Shown here: in pieces, positions 1 through 5,827 of the stretch | Layout of the letters: every line of letters begins with the position of its first letter | Numbering within the stretch: position 1 is the stretch's first letter | Assembly (NCBI GenBank): GCA_022451765.1 | Contig: JAKUNY010000094.1 | Span: forward strand, 1-5,827 | Direction: 5' to 3' | From: Candidatus Poseidoniaceae archaeon | GTDB lineage: Archaea > Thermoplasmatota > Poseidoniia > Poseidoniales > Poseidoniaceae | DNA length: 5,827 nucleotides | Notes under the pieces: model-generated | The model's database searches: none | Told to the model about the DNA's origin: nothing | The model's input: the letters and a program-made list of their open reading frames with translations, nothing else | Translations under genes and position numbers: made by a program

Positions 1-15
1 ATTGTTACAAGCATC

Positions 16-2040
16 TTAAACGAAGGTCATCATGGCACAAAATTCTGACTGAATCCATACATCCACAATACGATAGGGTGTCGTTCTTAAAGATTGTGGG
101 CATTCAAACTGACTTGCAAATCGAGCAACGTTGAATATTTTCGTCAGGACACCGAAATACTTGGATTCAATTTCCTCGGGGTTAATGTGGAAGTCATCAC
201 CAACTTGAGCTTCGCAGGCTTTCCATAAACGGAAACATTCCGATCCAATCTTGTTTGCCTTTAGGCTGACAGAGCCATCAGGCCCACGTACCTTCCACGA
301 ACCCGTTCGGCCACCTGCTCCACACTCCAGTACGCTGTCTGCATCGATACCATTGCCCAATGACTTGGACATCTTCCGCCCCCACGGGTCCATACCAAGT
401 CCATCGATCCAGACGTGTTTGAACCCAGGTTTTTCGAGCAGAAGCGTGGATTTGAGCAAAGTGTAATACAGCCAAGTTCGAACAATTTCCTTACCTTGCG
501 GCCGCAACGCAGTGGGGAATGCCTTGTCAAAAACGTCCGGTTGGTTTAGATATCCACTAACGAATAGATTTGAGTTCGAGGAATCCATCCATGTATCGAA
601 AACCTTCTCCTCGCCACGAATCTGCCCCATCTCTGATTCCAATTCGGAGTACATTCCAACGTCATCGCGAGTGTCTCGACATAAAACTCGCGAACCTTCG
701 GGAGGCGTGTCCTTCCATGGTTGCACGTATTTTCCGGCCGGAGGGACAATGATGTGTGTTTCATCTTCTGAGTACCAAATAGGAATTTCAGTGTGGTACC
801 AACGACGACGTGAAATCGGCCAGTCAATGCTAATGTTTTCCATCCAATCCAGCAAAAACTGTCGGTTTCGTGGCGGGTGAAATTCAATCGCTTCAATAAG
901 TTCAAGCATTTTGTCTTGAATATGGGTTTGACGAACGTACCACTCCTTCAATAAGATGATCTCAACTGGGTTTTTTCCACGCTCTGAAACGGGAATCTCT
1001 TGTTGACGTTCTTCGATTGAAGCGATGTTCCCACCTGAGTCCAGCATCTCAATTGCCTTCGCCCGGGCTTCGAGGACGGTCAAACCTTCCAATGGTCCAC
1101 CAATGGCAGTCATGCAACCGTTAAGATCGATGGATTGGAAAGGCGTAAGCCCCATTTCTCTGAAAATAGCAACATCGTTTTGATCACCGAAGGAACAAAC
1201 CATCAAAACCCCACTACCAAAGGCGGATTTAACAGAAGGGTGGGTTTGAACTTCAACCGTGGTGCTTCGTCCTTCTACGGGCATTGGCAGGAAAACACGC
1301 TTTCCAACAAGGTGTTGATAGCGAGCGTCTTCGGGATGAACTACAACAACACCGCAAGCGCAAATCATTTCAGGACGCGTTGTAGAGATAACAAGTTCTT
1401 CACCGTCTTCCGTCCTCCATTGACCATCGACAAGTTTGGTCATCCGTCCAATACGTTCAACTTCAGCGTCTGCGATGGTGGTGCCTTCGACAGGGTCGTA
1501 GATGTTGGGCCGCAAGTCTTCTACAATGTCTCCTTTCTTGAACAATTCAATGAAAATAGCTTGTGTAACAGCGCGGTAGTCTGGAGCATCGGTCAAATAT
1601 TCCGCTGCAAAATCACAGGATAATCCAACTCTCGCCGCTGTTTTCCTCATTGCTTGAGTAAAGGCTTCGATTGTTTCTCGACAGAGGTCCAAGAATTCTT
1701 CTCGATCATATGTTTTCATTTTCCGTTTGGTATTTTTTTCAACCGTGAATTCGATGTTGATTCCGTTCCGGTCGACACCCCACGGAAAATAGACCTCTTT
1801 CCCGAGGAGGCGTTGCGAACGAGCCAATACATCAATCATCGAATATTGTGCGACGGCACCAATGTGCCACGTACCTGAAGGGTAGGGCGGTGGAGTGTCG
1901 ATAACAAACAGCTCTTTACCGCTCTCTGGTTTGAAACCGTAGCGGTTTTGATAGGCTGATTTATCCGCATAATGTTCTTCTTGAATTTTCTTTTCGAGGT
2001 CAATCGACCATCGTTTGTCTGGAAGTCGAGGCGTTCCCAT
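16..2040 (-). CDS. valS: Valyl-tRNA synthetase, archaeal type, C-terminally truncated
   Basis: Class I aminoacyl-tRNA synthetase that charges tRNA-Val with valine in the cytoplasm and hydrolyses mischarged Thr-tRNA. Visible, numbered from the ATG at 2040: PPPYPSG at about 50-56 followed by the HIGH-box variant HIGA at 59-62; an inserted editing domain at about 187-367 with STTRPE (219-224) and GSGVLMVCSFGDQND; DWPISRRRWY at about 406-415; FDTWMDSSNSNL; and KMSKS at 556-560. FNVARFASQF near 636-645 marks the start of the helical anticodon-binding domain. The frame then ends at a TAA after 674 residues, whereas family members usually run above 800, so most of that domain is missing. The ATG at 2040 is preferred over a GTG at 2049 because MGTPRLPDKRW gives a normal N-terminus. 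A GGTG lies 6 bases upstream as a weak ribosome site. The usual zinc-ribbon cysteines after IPIWY are absent, and an insertion follows KMSKS. Identity is secure; whether the product is functional is open. Confidence 0.93.
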   Translation of the reverse strand: MGTPRLPDKRWSIDLEKKIQEEHYADKSAYQNRYGFKPESGKELFVIDTPPPYPSGTWHIGAVAQYSMIDVLARSQRLLGKEVYFPWGVDRNGINIEFTVEKNTKRKMKTYDREEFLDLCRETIEAFTQAMRKTAARVGLSCDFAAEYLTDAPDYRAVTQAIFIELFKKGDIVEDLRPNIYDPVEGTTIADAEVERIGRMTKLVDGQWRTEDGEELVISTTRPEMICACGVVVVHPEDARYQHLVGKRVFLPMPVEGRSTTVEVQTHPSVKSAFGSGVLMVCSFGDQNDVAIFREMGLTPFQSIDLNGCMTAIGGPLEGLTVLEARAKAIEMLDSGGNIASIEERQQEIPVSERGKNPVEIILLKEWYVRQTHIQDKMLELIEAIEFHPPRNRQFLLDWMENISIDWPISRRRWYHTEIPIWYSEDETHIIVPPAGKYVQPWKDTPPEGSRVLCRDTRDDVGMYSELESEMGQIRGEEKVFDTWMDSSNSNLFVSGYLNQPDVFDKAFPTALRPQGKEIVRTWLYYTLLKSTLLLEKPGFKHVWIDGLGMDPWGRKMSKSLGNGIDADSVLECGAGGRTGSWKVRGPDGSVSLKANKIGSECFRLWKACEAQVGDDFHINPEEIESKYFGVLTKIFNVARFASQFECPQSLRTTPYRIVDVWIQSEFCAMMTFV

Positions 2041-2057
2041 GGTTAACACCGGCCCTT

Positions 2058-2076
2058 CCCCCTGTCACCGGGGGGG
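2058..2076. other. C5/G7 inverted repeat upstream of valS
   Basis: Five C (2058-2062) and seven G (2070-2076) flank a 7-base spacer, so a 5-base-pair GC stem could form in either strand. On the minus strand it would sit about 18-36 bases before the valS ATG, within a possible leader. There is no T-run after it on either strand, so it does not look like an intrinsic terminator. It may be a leader hairpin or chance; the homopolymer is also a place where assemblies err. Confidence 0.3.
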
Positions 2077-2159
2077 TCCAGTGCTTCCTGTGAGCGTTGG
2101 TTTTTCAACGGTTCCCTCACAAGTCGACGGCAATTCTTTGAATGAAGGGCTCGAGGGTC

Positions 2160-2164
2160 AGGTG
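2160..2164 (+). promoter_or_regulatory. Probable ribosome-binding site for the RND protein gene
   Basis: AGGTG lies 9 bases before the ATG at 2174 and matches part of the archaeal consensus GGAGGTGA that pairs with the 16S rRNA 3' end. It supports 2174 as the start rather than the upstream in-frame ATGs at 2015 and 2039, which would overlap valS. Confidence 0.45.
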
Positions 2165-2173
2165 GGTTCCAGC

Positions 2174-5100
2174 ATGTCGGATGACGTCCAAGACCAAACT
2201 TCACCTCCAGATGGGGAAGAGGTTGGCCGTATTCAGGCGATTGCGGATTACAGCCGGAACAAGGTACGTGTTGCTTCCGTTGACATCTCAGCACGCGTAA
2301 GAGAATTCGACGCAAAGAAAGCCGTTGATGCAGTCCTCGATGCTCCAAAAAGATTGAAACGGGAGTGGCAAAAATCCGGAGCGACCGGTGTAATATCTCG
2401 ATTTCCGATTGCAACCGTTGCTTTGTTTTTGATGATAACATTCTACTTCGTTACCACTTCTGGGTTCCTTGACGACACACAGTTTGATGACGACCCAAAT
2501 GAGCCTGCTCTCAATGTAAACGGTGACATGGAAGTTTACCTCCCCGACGGAAGCGAAGTCAAAGAATTGATTGGGAGGGTGGATGAAGACTGGACAACCA
2601 ATGTAATGGTTATTTACATTGAATCCGACAAAAATAATATCACCGATCAACGAATTCTCCAAGAAATTAGTTACGTAGAAAAGAGCATAAATCCTTACAT
2701 TTCAGACAACGAAAGCGATGATGTCATCTACATTTTATCCATCTCAACGGTCCTCAAGGAAATAAACTCCAGTCTGCCTCGGGTCAGAGATGCTTTCATT
2801 ACTGAACTCGGTCGTCAGTGTCCATCCTTCCAGGAAGTTTGCGAGAATTTTGCTGCAAGCGTCAATACAGCCCTTGCAGCAGGGGATGATCAGTTTGCTG
2901 GTGGATATGAGATTCCATCACAGACCACGATTGATCTCATCGTTGGAGAAATGTACGAAAACGATGGTTCACCAACACCCGGTCTTGACAAATTAGCACG
3001 AAATACGAATGCATGCAGTGGCCAAGCCGGCGTGGATGGAGCCGATGACAACGGATGTCTCGGTGGAGAAGATCTGAAACTCGATCGAGCGATCATGGCA
3101 GTTGCTGTTGTCGATACGGTCGAAGCCAAAGACATCATTGAAGCAACGCAAAAGCGCTTGGACAATATTTCCACCGAACTGCGCCCCTGTGAATTTGACC
3201 AGAACGGGAACCCTGCAAACGGTGACCGGTGTACGTGGGAAGATCTCGGCCTCAAAATGACACTTACAGGTCCTGTCCCAATTACAAACTCCGTTACCGA
3301 ATTTTCCTTCCGCTTGTTCTGGGAGATTTTCCCAATGGCAGTCGTCCTCGTTGCGATTGGATTGTTCGTTTTCCACTCGGACTTGCTGCAAGCCGGAATC
3401 TCTGGAATCCGGCCGATTCAAGGTATGAAAGTCGTTATCATTGCTGGCCTACCGACCCTGTGTGCAGTGTTTTGGACACTTGGTATCATAGGTGCATCAA
3501 ATTATGAGGTGACAATGACGGTCATTATCGTTGGACCGATTCTTCTCGCATTGGGTGTATCTTACGGTCTCCACATCACCAACCGTTATGCAGAGGAAGA
3601 AGGAAGTCGGAGCGAGAAAATGCAGGCTTCCATGCAATCGACAGGAAGAGCTGTATTTTTGTCAGCGGTAACAACTGTCATTGGATTCATTTCTCTCATT
3701 TTCACGCCGATGGCTCCGATCAAAACCGTTGGAATAGCTCTCTCAGGAGGAATCGTCGTTGTGTACATTTTGACGATGTTCATGGTGCCAAATCTAACGC
3801 TTATTCTCGATTTGCGGAAGCCAAAACATCCTCCGCTCAAAGTCTTTGATGCAGCAGTCGACGTACCCGTTAAACGCAACACAAGCGTCATCGGTTTCTT
3901 CCTGATTCTTGTTCTGGTTTCAGAAACTTTGGGCCAAGCCAACGTTGAGGAAAACATTGACTTGCTTGGAATGGCGCCCGAAGGTGAACAACCGGTCATT
4001 AAAATGAAGCAATACAGTCGGGAGTTTAACGCAGGTCAAATTGGAATGGTTTTGGTCCACGCTAACGTATCTGGCGATGTTACGGCCAACTATCCCACGA
4101 ACGATGATCCTGCACAGAATCTGAAAATCATTGATGGTTTGGAACGAAATCTCAACACCATTGAGAATGCTTCAGCGGTATCCGTGGTGTTCCTCATGAA
4201 GGCCACGGGGCTTGCGCCAACACTCTCTGGTCAACCGATACTCACGCAGATACAAGAACTGCCAGGCTACGATGTTCTCCCTGAGGATGTTCGAGATACA
4301 TTCGAAGTACTGCTGGATCAACAAGTAACCCAAGGTGCTACATTCTGGGATTTGCTAACACCGCCCGAGGAGTTCGGATTGCCGGGTTCACCACAGAGCC
4401 AAATTTTCCTCTTGGATGTTTTTTATTCCTCACTGACAAAAGAGATGCGTGAAATTTTCATCAATTCAGATTACGACCGGACATTAATCTACATCGATAT
4501 GCCGTTTATTCCAGTTGCAGACACTGCGATTGCGGTCGAGCAAATCAACGAGTATTCAGAAGGATTCCAAGGCACACATCAAGAACGGGCAGAAAAACTC
4601 ACAGGAGTTGCCGCTACAGCAATAGAGGTCAACAAATTGATTGTTGATTCCCAGTGGACCTCTCTCGGTTTTGCGATCATTCTCACATTGATTGTGCTGG
4701 CGGTTGTATTCAGAGATATTCGATATTCACTCCTGACCACATCTCCTGTCATTGCAACGGTTGCATTGCAATGGCTTGTAATGTGGCAGATGGATGTGCC
4801 TTTGTCCCTTGTTACGGTTATGATTGGTTCCATTCTGGTCGGCGTTGGCGTTGACTTCTCAATTCACATTGCAAACCGTATTCGTGAACTTGGTGGCGGA
4901 ATAGATGCAATACGTTCCGCAGCCGTTGGAACAGGAATGTCGTTGTTTGAGGCCGCTGTCGTCACATCCCTCGGAATGTTCACAGCGTATCAGATCCCTA
5001 TTCCAGAGATTAAGCCATTCGTTACTGTCATCCTCATTTTGTTATGGGTCGCTGCTGCGAGCGCACTGTTTTTGCTTCCTGCAATCTTTGTTACACTGGA

Positions 5101-5236
5101 AAAATTTGGAATCGGCGTGGTTGGTGGTCCATCAAGAATGTCGAGGCGACTCGGTCTTGGTAAAATGAAACCTGACGATCCCGACGTCTTGGAAGCAGTT
5201 CTTGTTGTAGAATCGAAGAACAAAGAAGCGTGGTGA
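2174..5236 (+). CDS. RND/MMPL-superfamily membrane protein, 12 TM
   Basis: A 1020-residue integral membrane protein of the RND superfamily, MMPL/SSD-like branch. Members typically move lipids or other hydrophobic molecules using the proton gradient; the substrate here cannot be read from sequence. Layout: a charged cytoplasmic N-terminus (1-77), TM1 (78-97), outside domain 1 (98-380), TM2-TM6 (about 381-400, 418-440, 444-466, 492-512, 517-544), TM7 (569-586), outside domain 2 (587-828), TM8-TM12 (about 829-847, 851-872, 876-897, 921-939, 946-972), and a polar tail of about 48 residues. The duplicated TM4/TM10 motifs are clear: GVSYGLHITNR (461-471) and GVDFSIHIANR (892-902). The first has Ser463 where many relatives have the proton-relay Asp; the second keeps Asp894. 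Six of the seven cysteines form three close pairs in outside domain 1. The ATG at 2174 is chosen because it has a ribosome site and avoids overlapping valS. The family is certain; the function is unknown. Confidence 0.9.
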   Translation: MSDDVQDQTSPPDGEEVGRIQAIADYSRNKVRVASVDISARVREFDAKKAVDAVLDAPKRLKREWQKSGATGVISRFPIATVALFLMITFYFVTTSGFLDDTQFDDDPNEPALNVNGDMEVYLPDGSEVKELIGRVDEDWTTNVMVIYIESDKNNITDQRILQEISYVEKSINPYISDNESDDVIYILSISTVLKEINSSLPRVRDAFITELGRQCPSFQEVCENFAASVNTALAAGDDQFAGGYEIPSQTTIDLIVGEMYENDGSPTPGLDKLARNTNACSGQAGVDGADDNGCLGGEDLKLDRAIMAVAVVDTVEAKDIIEATQKRLDNISTELRPCEFDQNGNPANGDRCTWEDLGLKMTLTGPVPITNSVTEFSFRLFWEIFPMAVVLVAIGLFVFHSDLLQAGISGIRPIQGMKVVIIAGLPTLCAVFWTLGIIGASNYEVTMTVIIVGPILLALGVSYGLHITNRYAEEEGSRSEKMQASMQSTGRAVFLSAVTTVIGFISLIFTPMAPIKTVGIALSGGIVVVYILTMFMVPNLTLILDLRKPKHPPLKVFDAAVDVPVKRNTSVIGFFLILVLVSETLGQANVEENIDLLGMAPEGEQPVIKMKQYSREFNAGQIGMVLVHANVSGDVTANYPTNDDPAQNLKIIDGLERNLNTIENASAVSVVFLMKATGLAPTLSGQPILTQIQELPGYDVLPEDVRDTFEVLLDQQVTQGATFWDLLTPPEEFGLPGSPQSQIFLLDVFYSSLTKEMREIFINSDYDRTLIYIDMPFIPVADTAIAVEQINEYSEGFQGTHQERAEKLTGVAATAIEVNKLIVDSQWTSLGFAIILTLIVLAVVFRDIRYSLLTTSPVIATVALQWLVMWQMDVPLSLVTVMIGSILVGVGVDFSIHIANRIRELGGGIDAIRSAAVGTGMSLFEAAVVTSLGMFTAYQIPIPEIKPFVTVILILLWVAAASALFLLPAIFVTLEKFGIGVVGGPSRMSRRLGLGKMKPDDPDVLEAVLVVESKNKEAW

Positions 5237-5277
5237 AGACAAGCAAAGGGATAAGACCTACACACCCATCATCAAGC

Positions 5278-5754
5278 ATGGTCAAGTACTGGTTGATGAA
5301 GTCGGAGCTCGATGTTTATCCATATTCGCAATTGGTCGCCGATGGAAAGACACACTGGGATGGTGTACGCAATTATCAGGCCAGAAACATGATGCGCGAT
5401 GAAATGAAGAATGGTGATCTCATACTCTACTACCACTCGAATTGCAAACCACCTCACGTAGCAGGTATCGCTAAAGTCTGTCGCGAGGGCTACGGCGACT
5501 TCACCTCCTGGGATTCATCGTCGAAATATTTTGATGAAAAATCGACGCCCGATAACCCTCGTTGGTTCATGGTCGACATCGAACCTATATGCGAACTCGG
5601 TTCCATCGTTCCGCTCAATGCAGTCCGTGAAGAAGAGGCACTTTCAGACATGTTGTTGATTCGTAAGGGGCAACGTCTCTCGATTCAGCCGGTACAAGAG
5701 AATGAATTCAAGCGTGTATGCGAAATGGGTGGTACCGATTTCGCTCAACTGTGA
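5278..5754 (+). CDS. EVE-domain protein (PUA-like fold)
   Basis: A 158-residue protein that is one EVE domain over nearly its whole length, the usual size for stand-alone bacterial and archaeal members and related to the core of eukaryotic THYN1. EVE domains have a PUA-like fold and are thought to bind modified bases in DNA or RNA; the ligand of this group is not settled. Visible: YWLMKSE (4-10), WDGVRNYQARN (27-37), GDLILYYHS (46-54), GIAKV (63-67), WFMVDIEP (96-103), and MLLIRKGQRLSIQPV (125-139), with CEMGG near the end. Position 11 is Leu where the family usually has Pro (KSEPD). The start is the ATG at 5278, because YWLMKSE normally lies within the first few residues; a GTG at 5230 would add 16 unrelated residues and overlap the previous gene. 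The gene lies 41 bases after the RND gene with no terminator-like sequence between, and its stop overlaps the next start, so cotranscription is likely. No good ribosome site is seen. Confidence 0.92.
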   Translation: MVKYWLMKSELDVYPYSQLVADGKTHWDGVRNYQARNMMRDEMKNGDLILYYHSNCKPPHVAGIAKVCREGYGDFTSWDSSSKYFDEKSTPDNPRWFMVDIEPICELGSIVPLNAVREEEALSDMLLIRKGQRLSIQPVQENEFKRVCEMGGTDFAQL

Positions 5755-5827
5755 TGGTGATACTTTTGCAAGAAATCAACGCAGCGCAGCGCTCACTCAA
5801 CATCGAGTATGCTATTCGTGACGTTGT
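5754..5827 (+). CDS. PLP-dependent aminotransferase, N-terminal fragment (runs off window)
   Basis: Only 24 codons plus two bases are present. The N-terminus includes AAQRSLNIEYAIRDVV, which closely resembles the start of archaeal class I/II aminotransferases of the alanine/aspartate type, where a K/QRxLxxEYAIRDVV segment precedes the LNIGDP motif. This match is from memory of the family and the fragment is short, so the substrate cannot be assigned. Those enzymes are cytoplasmic and transfer an amino group between an amino acid and a 2-oxo acid. The ATG shares its A with the TGA of the EVE gene (TGATG), a layout typical of translational coupling within an operon. An in-frame GTG directly follows as an alternative start. 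The gene continues past 5827. Confidence 0.7.
   Translation, partial: MVILLQEINAAQRSLNIEYAIRDV

Larger units (their letters stand above)
2041..2173. promoter_or_regulatory. Divergent intergenic region between valS and the RND protein gene
   Basis: This 133-base gap separates two genes transcribed away from each other, so it should carry both promoters. No convincing BRE/TATA pair is visible. The best weak candidates are the AT-rich stretch at 2131-2145, about 30-40 bases before the plus-strand ATG, and the T-run at 2101-2105 (read as A-run on the minus strand), about 60 bases before valS. The region also holds a G/C-rich inverted repeat at 2058-2076. The promoter role comes from gene layout, not from a recognised motif. 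Confidence 0.45.

Noticed and set aside
16..18. TAA reassigned as a sense codon, since both other gene ends use TGA
   Set aside because: Two TGA stops are far too few to infer a code change, and no second in-frame TAA is seen in the other genes; a point change or read error is simpler.
1135..1623. 162-codon open frame on the plus strand inside valS
   Set aside because: It lies opposite a clear synthetase coding frame, and its product has no recognisable domain.
2015..2173. In-frame upstream extension of the RND protein from ATG 2015 or ATG 2039
   Set aside because: It would overlap the 5' end of valS, crosses the G7 tract, encodes low-complexity sequence unlike a protein N-terminus, and the ATG at 2174 has a plausible ribosome site.
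2990..3421. Antisense open frames opposite the RND gene
   Set aside because: The opposite frame carries the RND protein with matching membrane segments and motifs; the antisense products show no recognisable family.
5230..5277. GTG start at 5230 for the EVE protein
   Set aside because: EVE proteins begin a few residues before YWLMKSE, as given by the ATG at 5278; the extension overlaps the RND gene and looks non-homologous.
1..5827. CRISPR, tRNA, insertion sequence or defence system
   Set aside because: No spaced direct repeats, tRNA-like cloverleaf, terminal inverted repeats or transposase motifs were seen; almost all the sequence is accounted for by ordinary genes.

Overview
The window reads as a piece of an archaeal chromosome, most likely an uncultured marine euryarchaeon of the Thermoplasmata / Marine Group II (Poseidoniales) type. 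The lineage is inferred by eye: the valyl-tRNA synthetase is of the archaeal type with an unusual insertion after KMSKS, and the protein starting at the right edge begins like archaeal alanine/aspartate-type aminotransferases. Base composition is moderate, genes are tightly packed, and there are no mobile elements, tRNAs, rRNAs or CRISPR arrays.

Layout: (1) 16-2040, minus strand: valS, complete at the N-terminus and through the catalytic and editing domains, but ended by a TAA where the anticodon-binding domain should begin. (2) 2041-2173: a 133-base divergent intergenic region that must hold the start signals of both flanking genes. It has a C5/G7 inverted repeat and a plausible ribosome-binding site for the rightward gene. 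(3) 2174-5236, plus strand: a 1020-residue RND/MMPL-superfamily membrane protein with 12 predicted membrane segments and two large outside domains. (4) 5278-5754, plus: a 158-residue EVE-domain (PUA-like fold) protein. (5) 5754-5827, plus: the first 24 codons of a PLP-dependent aminotransferase, whose ATG shares one base with the EVE stop codon.

The three plus-strand genes probably form one transcription unit (41-base gap, then a one-base overlap). Their functions are not obviously linked: a transporter-like protein, a putative reader of modified nucleic acid, and an amino-acid enzyme. I see no clearly new defence or mobile system. The most notable points are the in-frame stop in valS with family-like sequence continuing after it, the Ser-for-Asp change in one half of the RND proton-relay motif pair, and three local cysteine pairs confined to the first outside domain of the RND protein.
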